Assembly: GCA_946186895.1 (NCBI GenBank) | Contig: CAMHOW010000019.1 | Coordinates: 1 to 40,904 of the forward strand | Direction of reading: 5' to 3' | DNA: 40,904 nucleotides | Origin: an uncultured Fibrobacter sp. | Lineage (GTDB): Bacteria; Fibrobacterota; Fibrobacteria; Fibrobacterales; Fibrobacteraceae | The notes under the pieces: generated by a model | Seen by the model: only the letters and a program-made list of their open reading frames with translations | Databases searched by the model: none | What the model was told of the DNA's origin: nothing | Made by a program: the position numbers and the translations under genes | Shown here: piece after piece, positions 29,222 through 37,594 of the stretch | Layout of the letters: each line of letters starts with the position of its first letter | How positions within the stretch are numbered: position 1 is the first letter of the stretch

Positions 29222-31686
29222 CGGATACGCACCGTACGGAACTGGCCGTCCATACGGACAATGTAGCTGCCGGCCTGCTGAATCTCTACGCGGCTGGAGC
29301 TGTTCCCGACAATTCCTCGGGCCACCAGGCCTCCCTGCATATCAAAGACAGCCCACGTGGCTCCCGATTTCGTACCGGAGATATCCAAGGTGCGGTTCTG
29401 CACGGCAACCGAGAAGGCCTGGCTATTGGCCACAACATTCGGGATGGCATTGGGATTGGATCCAGACTCCTTCTCCCAATAGGGATAGAGCGTCAAGCTT
29501 GCATTCACTGAATATTTAGCCTCTAGGTCGTATTTCTTTTTACCGCCATTCTCGGTAGCCCAGCCCTTCTGGACATAGCCATCCCTCGTGTAAGAGGCAC
29601 CCTTCAGCGTGATGGGTTCATCGAACGTCTTGGTATCCGCAGGAACAACTTCCCTTCCGTAGGTTCCCGCCATGTAGACGATACTATACGTACGAACTTT
29701 CCATTTCGCATAGAACGTCTTGTCACCGGCAGAGCCCTTGGTAATCTGGGAAGCGGCATTACGGAATCTCTTGTCGTAGTACCATCCATCAAAAGTAAAG
29801 CCCACCTTGGTCGGTGCCTTCAGCTTGATAGTCTCGCTTTCAATGGTATAGGAATCCGGATTGCTCTTGTTGTTGACACCGCCAGCCAACTCATACTTAA
29901 TCTCATATTTCTTGGGCGTCCACTTGGCATAAGCCGTCTTGTTTTCGGTGACCGCCGCCGTGAAGTCAAAGGCGGTCTTGCAATCCTTATCTGCAAACCA
30001 GCCTTCGAAAGAATACCCTTCGGTCGTAGGCTCCGTGGGCTTAGCAACCGTTCCGCCCTCCTGAACCAACACAAAGGTCTTTCCATATCCCTGGGTGTCA
30101 AAGATCACCGCAAACGTGGGAGCCTCTGTCCATACGGCATAGAAAGTCGTTTTCTTTGAAGCCTTGCCCAAAGCCGCTGCTTCCGTGGCATCGGCTGTGG
30201 TCGCCCAGCCCGCAAAGTAATAGGTTTTTTCTTCGGCGGTATAGGTTGTCGGCAATTCGATGCCTTCAACATCTATGACAGCCCCATCGGCCACGCTCTT
30301 CTTTTTAGTCGTAGCCTTGTCGGGGAAGGTTCCACCGTTGGCATCAAAAGTAATTTCGAACATGGGCTTCCAATAGGCATAAACCGTCATAGAAGACACC
30401 ACCGTACCCAAATCCTCCGCCGGACCGGTAGCATCGGGAGTCAGGGCCCACCCGCCAAAAACGGTATCACCACGGACAGGCGCCACAATTTCATCGGCGG
30501 TAATCTGTTCCCCAGATCTTAGGTATTTCACCGTCTTGGCGTCGGCAGGGAATTTTCCGCCGTTGGCATCAAAGTAAATTCCGTAGGCCATTTCGCCGTT
30601 ATTATCACGGGAAACCCCGTTCAGCACGATATGGACATCACCGACACCCCAGGCACCATCCTTGGTACATGTATTGTCTTTCCATTCACCGCCATTGAGA
30701 TCGCACACCACCTTGGAAGAATTGACATTCTTTACGGCCGAAATCTTTCCTTCCATAGTCAATCCGTCCGCCTGCATGCCCAAGCCATTGTCAATGATGT
30801 CCGTATCAAAATAAGACCTGGAAACCTTCAGGGAACCCCTTTCATAATAGCCAACAACTCCACCCGCTGTACCGTTTCCGCTGTTGAGGATTATGTTTCC
30901 ATCGTATGCGCAGGCGTCAATAGCTACTTCGTTATAACTGCCGCCATCACGGATAGAGCCCACAATTCCACCCACAGCCGAACTATCTCCGCTCACCAAG
31001 ATGGTAACGGTACTCAGACTGTTCTTGATTTCATTGCTCCAAGCGTTACCGACAATGCCGCCAACGCTGTTTCCCATACCACTGGTAAGGATATTTCCGG
31101 AAGCATAGCAATCTTCAATAGTTCCGTTCCTCTGGTACCCGACGACTGGACCCACCGACACGGGGTTATCCTTTCCACCAGATACACCCTTGTTCGTCGA
31201 TGCCGCGATATCCACATTTTCCAAATTCAAGTTCTTGACGGTTCCGCCACCCAGAACGCCGATAAAGCCCACATTCTGCGCGTTACACATGGGCTTGCCC
31301 GATGGGCAGAACTCATTGGGGATATTGCCAAGTTCATCGGAATTCATATACAAGTTGGAAATGGTAAACCCATTACCGTCAAAAATTCCGCCGAAGGTTA
31401 TTTCACTAGAGCCAGCAGCAATGGGCACAAATAGTTTGCCTCCCATATCAAGAGATGCCATCAGCTTGGCATTGATGGTGGAGTTGCCTTTGACTGCGTT
31501 CACGGAATCCCTGAACCAGGCCAAATTGGCTTCCGTTTTGATAAGGAAGAAATCCTTGTTGTCGATTTTCTCCGTTTCCGGTTTTTCGGAAGAAGAACCG
31601 TCCCAGGCCGCAAAGGATACACCTACCCCGGCCACGAAAAACATTAGGATTAATACCAAAGCAATTGCGTTATGTTTTTTCTGCAT
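29218..31686 (-). CDS. Surface protein with GLUG-like repeats, five InlB B-repeats and C-terminal sorting-like module
   Basis: An 822-aa secreted protein. The signal peptide is about 1-26. Residues about 50-350 are GLUG/pectin-lyase-like beta repeats (VGGIVG motifs at 208-213, 238-243 and 275-279). Then five Listeria-Bacteroides/InlB B-repeats follow, at about 365-440, 443-520, 524-590, 592-662 and 666-738, with the typical FxGWxxxxD...YAxW pattern. Residues 755-822 form the C-terminal module (ATWAVFDMQGGLV ... YIVRMDGQFRTVRIR) shared with the two glycosidases. Such proteins are surface adhesins or spacers; the ligand is unknown. AAAGGAG precedes the ATG. It is the convergent neighbour of the BASS gene. 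Confidence 0.82.
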   Translation of the reverse strand: MQKKHNAIALVLILMFFVAGVGVSFAAWDGSSSEKPETEKIDNKDFFLIKTEANLAWFRDSVNAVKGNSTINAKLMASLDMGGKLFVPIAAGSSEITFGGIFDGNGFTISNLYMNSDELGNIPNEFCPSGKPMCNAQNVGFIGVLGGGTVKNLNLENVDIAASTNKGVSGGKDNPVSVGPVVGYQRNGTIEDCYASGNILTSGMGNSVGGIVGNAWSNEIKNSLSTVTILVSGDSSAVGGIVGSIRDGGSYNEVAIDACAYDGNIILNSGNGTAGGVVGYYERGSLKVSRSYFDTDIIDNGLGMQADGLTMEGKISAVKNVNSSKVVCDLNGGEWKDNTCTKDGAWGVGDVHIVLNGVSRDNNGEMAYGIYFDANGGKFPADAKTVKYLRSGEQITADEIVAPVRGDTVFGGWALTPDATGPAEDLGTVVSSMTVYAYWKPMFEITFDANGGTFPDKATTKKKSVADGAVIDVEGIELPTTYTAEEKTYYFAGWATTADATEAAALGKASKKTTFYAVWTEAPTFAVIFDTQGYGKTFVLVQEGGTVAKPTEPTTEGYSFEGWFADKDCKTAFDFTAAVTENKTAYAKWTPKKYEIKYELAGGVNNKSNPDSYTIESETIKLKAPTKVGFTFDGWYYDKRFRNAASQITKGSAGDKTFYAKWKVRTYSIVYMAGTYGREVVPADTKTFDEPITLKGASYTRDGYVQKGWATENGGKKKYDLEAKYSVNASLTLYPYWEKESGSNPNAIPNVVANSQAFSVAVQNRTLDISGTKSGATWAVFDMQGGLVARGIVGNSSSRVEIQQAGSYIVRMDGQFRTVRIR

Positions 31687-31760
31687 AAATCGCTCCTTTG
31701 TATCAACTTACACCTGCAATAAGGTCATATTGCAGCTTCACCTGGTTTGAAAATAATCAA

Positions 31761-31780
31761 AAAAACGCTAGAAAGCGTGA
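31761..31780 (-). terminator. Intrinsic terminator of the DEAD-box helicase gene
   Basis: On the minus strand, ACGCT-TTCT-AGCGT is followed by seven T residues. Just before it in the transcript is a perfect 9-bp inverted repeat, GTGACAATG (31779-31787) with CATTGTCAC (31803-31811), which may strengthen termination or bind a regulator of the InlB gene promoter just beyond. Confidence 0.65.
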
Positions 31781-31836
31781 CAATGACCAAAAAATACGCA
31801 CATTGTCACATTTTTAAAGATTTAATTTGCACTATT

Positions 31837-33270
31837 CTAACTTGGAGTATTGCCCGATTCCCGCATACGGCGGCGGGCACGAGAACCAGGCCTATTGCGA
31901 CGGCGTTTACCCTTGTGGGGATTCTCACCAGGTTGCTGGGGAACAGGCGGATTCGGCGCCTTTTTCGGCTGACGGTTTTCACGATTCGGCTGGTCAGAGC
32001 CTTTAGGCAGGTTAGAGCCGCCGCGATTTTCGGGGCGGGCTTCTTTTTTCGGCGGGCGGGGCTGCTTGGAGAAGCCGCGGCCGCGAGCGTTACGCATCTC
32101 GCTTTCGGGAGTCTCCTTCTGCGGGGGCGGCAACTTCTCGAAGATGGCCTTGTCGCCTTCGGGAATCTTTATCTTGGTCAGCTTCTCGATGGCCCGCAAG
32201 TCCTGCTCCTCGTCAGGGGCGCAGAACGAGATGGCGATACCATCCTTGCCGGCGCGGGCCGTACGGCCTATGCGGTGTACAAAGGTCTCGGGAACATCGG
32301 GCAGGTCGTAGTTGAACACATGAGAAACGTCATCGACGTCAATTCCGCGGGCGGCAATATCGGTAGCCACCAGCACGCGGATTTTCTCGTCCTTGAAGTT
32401 CTTCAGGGCTTCTTGCCTGCGTGTCTGGCTCTTGTTGCCGTGAATGGCGGCGCACTTGACACCTGCCTTTTCTAGTACACGGGTAATCTTGTCGGCGCCA
32501 TGCTTGGTGCGGCTAAATACCAGCACCTTCTTCATCTCGATGTGTTCGAGCAAAAGCTCTTTCAGAAGTGCACCCTTCCGGCGCTTATCGATGCGGTACA
32601 GTTCCTGACGGATACGCTCGATAGGCGTGCTCTGGGGAGCCACCTCCACCCTCACCGGATTCGGGCGTAAGATGGTGGCGGCCAGCTTGGTAATATCGTC
32701 GGGCATGGTGGCGCTAAAGAACAGATTCTGGCGCTTTTGCGGGAGCAGCGCCACCACCTTGCGGATATCATGGATAAATCCCATGTCCAGCATACGGTCG
32801 GCCTCGTCCAGCACGAAGAATTCCAGGGCCTTCAGAGAAACCGCTTTTTGTCCGATAAGGTCCAGCAGGCGGCCAGGAGTGGCCACAAGAACATCCACGC
32901 CACGGATCAAGCTGTTCTTCTGGGAAGCATCTCCTACACCGCCAAAGATGCAGGTGGTAGAGATAGCCGTAAACTGGGCGTACTGCTTAAAACAATCCGC
33001 CACCTGAATGGCAAGCTCACGGGTAGGGAGCAGAATCAGGGCCCGGCAGGTCTTGGGCGCACGGAACTTTCCAGAATCCAAGAGTAACTGCAAAATCGGC
33101 AGGGCGAATGCCGCCGTCTTTCCCGTTCCCGTCTGGGCGATTCCCAGCAGGTCCTTGCCCTCGAGCAAACTGGGGATGGACTGTTCCTGAATGGGGGTGG
33201 GCTGTTCGTAGCCTACGGCACGTACCGCACGCTGCAAGGGATTTGCCAGGGGGAGTTCGGAGAAAAGCAT
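31837..33270 (-). CDS. rhlE: DEAD-box RNA helicase (RhlE-like)
   Basis: A 477-aa ATP-dependent RNA helicase of the RhlE/DeaD group. PTPIQEQSIP is the Q motif; TGTGKT (47-52), PTRELA, TPGR, DEAD (155-158), SAT (186-188), ATDIAARGID and HRIGRTARAG follow. The last ~100 residues are a basic, Pro/Arg/Asn-rich disordered tail typical of RhlE-type RNA-binding extensions. It lies 48 nt behind the zinc-transport operon, with degenerate heptamer repeats in the gap and no clear terminator between, so read-through from the zinc operon is possible. Likely role: ribosome or mRNA remodelling. Confidence 0.92.
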   Translation of the reverse strand: MLFSELPLANPLQRAVRAVGYEQPTPIQEQSIPSLLEGKDLLGIAQTGTGKTAAFALPILQLLLDSGKFRAPKTCRALILLPTRELAIQVADCFKQYAQFTAISTTCIFGGVGDASQKNSLIRGVDVLVATPGRLLDLIGQKAVSLKALEFFVLDEADRMLDMGFIHDIRKVVALLPQKRQNLFFSATMPDDITKLAATILRPNPVRVEVAPQSTPIERIRQELYRIDKRRKGALLKELLLEHIEMKKVLVFSRTKHGADKITRVLEKAGVKCAAIHGNKSQTRRQEALKNFKDEKIRVLVATDIAARGIDVDDVSHVFNYDLPDVPETFVHRIGRTARAGKDGIAISFCAPDEEQDLRAIEKLTKIKIPEGDKAIFEKLPPPQKETPESEMRNARGRGFSKQPRPPKKEARPENRGGSNLPKGSDQPNRENRQPKKAPNPPVPQQPGENPHKGKRRRNRPGSRARRRMRESGNTPS

Positions 33271-33281
33271 AGGGATAGGGG

Positions 33282-33316
33282 GTGTGGAATGTGAAATGTG
33301 TGATATGAGGCGTGTA
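33282..33316 (-). repeat. Degenerate heptamer repeat upstream of rhlE
   Basis: Five 7-bp units on the plus strand (GTGTGGA, ATGTGAA, ATGTGTG, ATATGAG, GCGTGTA) fill most of the 48-nt gap between znuB and rhlE. A similar period-7 pattern occurs in two other gaps in this window. Confidence 0.5.
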
Positions 33317-33318
33317 AA

Positions 33319-34170
33319 TCAAGAACGGCCGCGGACAAGGCTTGTGATGTAGCAAAGCAGAAACGCCACAATGTCCATCGCCACAATAGTAGAGCCTACG
33401 GGTGTGCCCGCCAGAATTGCAATCAAGATTCCCACTAGGGAGCAAGCAACAGAAAGACTTGCCGCCGCCACGGTCACCGAGAAGAAACTCTTGAACACCC
33501 GCATAGCCGAAAGCGCCGGGAATACCACCAGGGCAGACACTAGAAGGGCCCCCACCAAGTTCATGGCCAGTACAATGATGACAGCGGTAATGACCGCAAT
33601 CAGCAGGTTGAAAAATGCCGCATGGACTCCCGTAGCCTTTGCAAAATGCTCATCGAAGGTGATGGAGAAAATCTTGTGGTAAAACAGCACAAAAGTCACA
33701 AGCACCGCTACCGAAAGAACCGCGCAAAGGTACACATCGCTGGCCTTCAGCGTCAAGATAGATGTAGAGCCAAAAAGGGTGGTACACACATCTCCCGAAA
33801 CGTTTGCCGAAGTGGAAAACACGTTCATAAGCAGGTAACCGATAGCCAGCGCCGACACAGATACCATGGCGATTGCCGCATCTCCCTTGACGCGGGCATC
33901 TTTCCCTGTACAGAGCAGAAGAATAGCTACTGCGATGGTCACAGGCAAAATAATGAACATGTTGCTGGAAAGCTTGAGCACAGAGGCCACAGCCAAGGCG
34001 CCAAAGGCCACGTGAGAAAGGCCGTCACCGATGTAGGAGTAACGCTTAAGCACAAGGGTCACGCCCAAAAGCGACGAGCAGAGCGACACCAGAACGCCCA
34101 CTACGATAGCGTAGCGCACAAAGGGAAAGTCAAGATAATATAAGAGGGTATCGAACAGGGGCATAATCAA
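33319..34170 (-). CDS. znuB: Zinc/manganese ABC transporter permease
   Basis: A 283-aa ABC-3 family inner-membrane permease with about eight to nine membrane helices. GDGLSHVAFGALA near 48-60 is the conserved cytosolic coupling segment of ZnuB/AdcB proteins. It overlaps znuC by 4 nt and is the last transporter gene of the zur-znuACB unit. Zinc is the likely substrate because a Fur/Zur-type regulator heads the operon; manganese cannot be excluded from sequence. Confidence 0.88.
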   Translation of the reverse strand: MIMPLFDTLLYYLDFPFVRYAIVVGVLVSLCSSLLGVTLVLKRYSYIGDGLSHVAFGALAVASVLKLSSNMFIILPVTIAVAILLLCTGKDARVKGDAAIAMVSVSALAIGYLLMNVFSTSANVSGDVCTTLFGSTSILTLKASDVYLCAVLSVAVLVTFVLFYHKIFSITFDEHFAKATGVHAAFFNLLIAVITAVIIVLAMNLVGALLVSALVVFPALSAMRVFKSFFSVTVAAASLSVACSLVGILIAILAGTPVGSTIVAMDIVAFLLCYITSLVRGRS

Positions 34171-34808
34171 ACCGTCATACTGTTAAAGTCCAACACGCGG
34201 CTGGCCTCTTTTTGGGCAGCCTCGATATCGTGAGTCACCATGACGATGGTCATGTTCTTTTCCCTGTGCAGGTCGGCAAAAATCCTGTACATGGAATCCG
34301 CCGATTCAGGGTCCAAGCCAGTCACCGGCTCGTCTAGCAACAGCAGGCGTTCGGCCGCGGTGAGGGCGCGGGCCAAGAGCACGCGCTGCTTTTGGCCCCC
34401 CGAAAGCTCGCGGAAGCAGGATTTCGCGAGGCTTTCGGTGCGTGTTAGCGCCATGCTTTCCATGGCGCGCTCACGCTGCGCCCGTCCATAGAACGGCAAA
34501 AAAAACTTCTTGCCCTGAAATGCCGAAAGCACAATCTCTTCTACCGTCGCCGGGAAATCCTTCTGCACCACGGTAATCTGCGGCAAGAATCCAATCTGGT
34601 TACGCTTGAGACCATCGCACAATTCTACGCTTCCAGACCTAGGAGAAAGCAGCCCCGCAAGGCCACGCAAAAACGTAGTCTTTCCAGAACCATTCCTGCC
34701 CACGATGCAGAGGTAGTCCCCCGCATTCACGTCGTAGTCCAAGTCACGAACCACATCCTTGTTGCCGTAACCCAGTGTCAATTGGCGGCATTTGAGCAAC
34801 GCACTCAT
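34167..34808 (-). CDS. znuC: Zinc/manganese ABC transporter ATP-binding protein
   Basis: A 213-aa ABC ATPase. Walker A is GRNGSGKT (37-44), the signature LSGGQKQR starts at 135, Walker B is LLLLDEP (D159, E160), and the switch His is in MVTHD. It is slightly short for the family, with a brief C-terminus. It overlaps both znuA and znuB by 4 nt, consistent with coupled translation. Confidence 0.9.
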   Translation of the reverse strand: MSALLKCRQLTLGYGNKDVVRDLDYDVNAGDYLCIVGRNGSGKTTFLRGLAGLLSPRSGSVELCDGLKRNQIGFLPQITVVQKDFPATVEEIVLSAFQGKKFFLPFYGRAQRERAMESMALTRTESLAKSCFRELSGGQKQRVLLARALTAAERLLLLDEPVTGLDPESADSMYRIFADLHREKNMTIVMVTHDIEAAQKEASRVLDFNSMTV

Positions 34809-35845
34809 TTCAACACCTTCTTCAAAACTTCCAGGTTGTCCTGCATCATCGACAGATAATCTACACCGGAGTTGATCTGCTCCTCGGTCACCGACTGCAT
34901 AGAATTGAGAGTCAGCACCGGGGCATCCTTCGACTTCTTGCTCGCCGTGAGAACAGCCTGGGCAATCTTTCCATCGCCGCCGTCAATAGTAAGGATTGCC
35001 GGGAGCGAAAGGGAATCCATCTTGTTTGCCAAGAAGGTCACCGTCTCAAAGCTTGCTTCACTTTCGGCGGAGCAACCTACAAACGCAGCAAAATACTTAA
35101 TACCGTAATCATCCACCAGATAACGGAACGGGAAACGGTCACCGAACAGGATTGTCTTGAACGAGGCGCTATCTACCGTTGCACGATATTGGGCGTCCAG
35201 GGCGCTGATCCTTGCAATGTAAAGGGCCGCATTCATGTGGTATTCCGTGGCATGGGCCGTATCCAGCTTCGCAACCGCTTCAGCAAGTTGCCTTACCAGT
35301 ATTTCTGCGTTCTTCAGCGAAAGCCAGACATGCTCATCGTTTTCCGATGCCTCGGTTGGTTCGGCAGGCTCACCAACCTTGTCATGACGCTCACCGGTCC
35401 CTGAGCCTGTCGAAGGGTCGGCCTGCATGCCCTCCACGACTTCTTCCTCCTTCACGCGGTCGCCAAGCAGTTCCATCAAGTTCAGCGCCACACGGCCCGC
35501 CTTGGGCGTAGCGGCCAGAGCCTTAGCCACCCACTGATCGGATTCCCCGCCCACATACACCACCACGTCGGCATTTGCAATCGTCGCGATATCCTTCGCC
35601 GACGGATTAAAACTATGCAGATCCATGCCATTCTTCACCAACAGCACCAGGTCAAGCGAATCTACACGAGCGCCGAGGATTTCTTTAACCCAGGCGTATT
35701 CCGGGTAGATGGTGGTCACTACGGAAAGTTTCTTGCCTTTTGCAGTATCAACCTTTTCGGTGTCGTTACAGCCAACAAAAAGGACCGCAGAAAGGACGAT
35801 GCCCAAGACGCCAATAATCCAACCAAACTTTTTAACATTCTTCAT
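34805..35845 (-). CDS. znuA: Metal ABC transporter substrate-binding lipoprotein
   Basis: A 346-aa cluster A-I (ZnuA/TroA) binding lipoprotein. The start at 35845 is chosen because AGGA lies 7 nt upstream; an upstream GTG/ATG frame lacks such a site. The lipobox is LFVGC (C26). Likely metal ligands are H77 (DLHSFNP), H172 (DEHVWLS), D236 (GDRFPFRYL) and D289. The GDRFPFRYLVDDYGI form resembles Firmicutes proteins, a hint of transfer. The loop between the first two His residues (143-165) is encoded by a palindromic dispersed repeat, read in frame. Ligand assignments are by pattern, not structure. Confidence 0.85.
   Translation of the reverse strand: MKNVKKFGWIIGVLGIVLSAVLFVGCNDTEKVDTAKGKKLSVVTTIYPEYAWVKEILGARVDSLDLVLLVKNGMDLHSFNPSAKDIATIANADVVVYVGGESDQWVAKALAATPKAGRVALNLMELLGDRVKEEEVVEGMQADPSTGSGTGERHDKVGEPAEPTEASENDEHVWLSLKNAEILVRQLAEAVAKLDTAHATEYHMNAALYIARISALDAQYRATVDSASFKTILFGDRFPFRYLVDDYGIKYFAAFVGCSAESEASFETVTFLANKMDSLSLPAILTIDGGDGKIAQAVLTASKKSKDAPVLTLNSMQSVTEEQINSGVDYLSMMQDNLEVLKKVLK
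35360..35414. repeat. Palindromic dispersed repeat inserted in frame within znuA
   Basis: TTCGGCAGGCTCA (35360-35372) and TGAGCCTGTCGAA (35402-35414) are inverted repeats with one mismatch around a 29-nt loop. The CCCTGAGCCTGTCGAAGGG core is a familiar dispersed palindrome in many bacterial genomes (from memory). It is translated as the ZnuA loop 143-165 without breaking the frame. Confidence 0.65.
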
Positions 35846-35849
35846 TTCT

Positions 35850-35901
35850 AAATCCTCATTCTTCATCACAAATCACACATTCCACATTTGTCACACTCCC
35901 C
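35850..35901. repeat. Degenerate period-7 repeat between zur and znuA
   Basis: The 57-nt gap reads as loose heptamers on the plus strand (TCATCAC, AAATCAC, ACATTCC, ACATTTG, TCACACT). It contains the znuA ribosome site at its znuA end. No terminator is visible, so zur and znuACB are probably one transcript. Confidence 0.45.
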
Positions 35902-35902
35902 A

Positions 35903-36292
35903 CTACACATTCTTTTGGCAGGCGGCACAACAGCCCTTCAGCACGGACTGTTGTTCATCAAGCACGAACCCGCTAAGTACTTCAACGGAGTGGGTCAGGA
36001 TTTTCAGAGCGGGGCCTTCTAGGTGGAAGAACTTGCCACAATTTTTGCAAACCATGTGCATTTTCTCTTGACATTTTCCAGGGCCCGTATAACGGTATTG
36101 CAGCTCTTTGTTGTCGTCGGCACCCACCACCTGAACGCATCCCGACTTCTCCAACCGAGAAAGGTTCCTGTAAATCGTGCTTAAGGAAATAGAAGGAAGC
36201 TTCTTCGCTACCTCCGAAGCCTTGAAAACCCTGTCAGGGTTCCCCGCCATAAAGTCCAGGATCATCTGGCGTGTTTGGGTCTTGTATTCCAT
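35903..36292 (-). CDS. zur: Fur-family zinc-responsive repressor
   Basis: A 129-aa Fur-family regulator. The N-terminal winged helix has the recognition segment ISLSTIYRNLSRLEKSG (35-51). The C-terminal dimerisation domain has two CxxC structural zinc sites: C82-x-x-C85 (CKNC) and C122-x-x-C125 (CCAAC). Position at the head of the znu operon supports Zur function, with zinc-loaded repressor shutting uptake. A perfect palindrome lies 27 nt upstream of its start. The family is certain; metal specificity is inferred from context. Confidence 0.85.
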   Translation of the reverse strand: MEYKTQTRQMILDFMAGNPDRVFKASEVAKKLPSISLSTIYRNLSRLEKSGCVQVVGADDNKELQYRYTGPGKCQEKMHMVCKNCGKFFHLEGPALKILTHSVEVLSGFVLDEQQSVLKGCCAACQKNV

Positions 36293-36318
36293 ATCCGACC
36301 ACCACCTTAGGTCTAAAA

Positions 36319-36335
36319 TTGCGAATCGTTCGCAA
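36319..36335. promoter_or_regulatory. Perfect 7-3-7 palindrome, candidate Zur operator
   Basis: TTGCGAA-TCG-TTCGCAA, centred 35 bp upstream of the zur start codon and within the probable promoter. It is flanked by A/T-rich sequence. Its position and symmetry fit autoregulation of the zur-znuACB operon. Confidence 0.7.
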
Positions 36336-36354
36336 ATTTAACAAAAAGACAAAC

Positions 36355-36381
36355 AAAAAACCACCTGGACAAACCAAGTGG
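36355..36381 (-). terminator. Intrinsic terminator of glk
   Basis: On the minus strand, CCACTTGG pairs with CCAGGTGG over a 5-nt loop, with one G-U pair, and is followed by six T residues (36360-36355). It separates glk from the zur operon promoter. Confidence 0.85.
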
Positions 36382-36409
36382 CTACGAAATTTTGGGGTAA
36401 ATAACAGAA

Positions 36410-37477
36410 TTACTTCTGTAAATTCAGGCTGGCGTTGGCAGCGCCGTACAAGCTGATGCTGTAATCCTTGATGATGTACACCGGAATCTTGTTCAAAAGC
36501 GGACGAATGTTCGGGTTGTAGTTCTTCTCGAAGTACTTCATGAACAGGTTGTCGCGCTCGAGCCAACGAAGATCCTTCTGCACCGTACCGCCGGCCAGGT
36601 AGAAACCGCCGAGAGGCAGGAACAGCGTGGCGGCATCGCTTGCGAAGCGGGCGAGCATCTTCACGAACAGGCGCATCATCTCGGCAGCCACCGGGTCGGT
36701 GTCGCTGGCGCGGCTGATGTACTTGGGACGGTCATTCGGTTCGGTTTCTTCAATCTTCTTGAAGGCTTCGTTATCGGGAACGCCGCGGGTCTCCTTCCAC
36801 CATTCGTACATGTTGCGCAGCCCCATGCCAGAAACGAGCGGTTCCACGCCGGGCACGGTGCCGATCTTCTTTTCCATGTAGTCGTGGAATTCCTGAGAAT
36901 CCTTGTCGAAGGGGGCGAAGGTGGAGTGTCCGCCTTCCGAAGAAGCGGGGATGTACTTCTCGCCGTCAAAAGCGAGGAAGCCAACGCCCATGCCGGTACC
37001 CGGGCCGATAACCGCCTTGGTGGCCTTCTGCGGGGCGGGCTGGCTGCCGTCGGTATGGGTGAGTTTGAAAATCTGCTTGGGGTCGTCTACGTCCAGGGTG
37101 GGGATGCCGTAGCTGATGGCCATGAAGTCGTTAATGACAAGGGTCGGGATTCCCGTCGCAGCACTAAGGGCATCACCATCTACGCTCCAGGGGAGGTTGG
37201 TCATAACACACTTGTTGTTTGCCACCGGACCCGCGGCGCTGATGCACACGCGGCTGGGCTTAAGGTCGGCACGGCTTTCCGCGGCAAGCTTGAGCGTTTC
37301 GCGGATAGGGGCGTCGAGGCCATCAATATCCTTGCTGGGGCACACCGTCTCGAGGATCAGCGTGAACTTGCCATCCTTGTAGCCCACAAGGCCCAGGTTC
37401 GTGTTGGTGCCACCAATATCGCCTGCCAAAACCAGGCGGTCAAACTTTGCATCGGGATTAAGCCATTTGATTTCCAT
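36410..37477 (-). CDS. glk: Glucokinase
   Basis: A 355-aa ATP-dependent glucokinase of the E. coli Glk type (PF02685), phosphorylating glucose to glucose 6-phosphate. The ATP-binding DIGGTNTNLGL begins at D20; the catalytic Asp is in INDFMA (D117); the sugar-binding SEGGH lies near 180-184. GGAG lies about 6 nt before the start. It is a single-gene unit ending at an intrinsic terminator and is divergent from the DMT transporter gene. It fits cellulose-derived glucose metabolism. Confidence 0.93.
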   Translation of the reverse strand: MEIKWLNPDAKFDRLVLAGDIGGTNTNLGLVGYKDGKFTLILETVCPSKDIDGLDAPIRETLKLAAESRADLKPSRVCISAAGPVANNKCVMTNLPWSVDGDALSAATGIPTLVINDFMAISYGIPTLDVDDPKQIFKLTHTDGSQPAPQKATKAVIGPGTGMGVGFLAFDGEKYIPASSEGGHSTFAPFDKDSQEFHDYMEKKIGTVPGVEPLVSGMGLRNMYEWWKETRGVPDNEAFKKIEETEPNDRPKYISRASDTDPVAAEMMRLFVKMLARFASDAATLFLPLGGFYLAGGTVQKDLRWLERDNLFMKYFEKNYNPNIRPLLNKIPVYIIKDYSISLYGAANASLNLQK

Positions 37478-37539
37478 AAAAAACTCCAGGTTTATACAAA
37501 AAGAATATAGCTAAATAGGGCTTTTTGTTCCAGACAAAC

Positions 37540-37574
37540 AACTCCGAATTCCGAAATCCGAACTCCGAATTCTC
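37540..37574 (+). repeat. Tandem heptamer repeat upstream of the DMT transporter gene
   Basis: Units AACTCCG, AATTCCG, AAATCCG, AACTCCG and AATTCTC follow with exact 7-bp period, ending 20 bp before the ATG. This is the clearest of three period-7 stretches in the window. Confidence 0.75.
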
Positions 37575-37594
37575 CAATTTCTACATTTCTCGCG

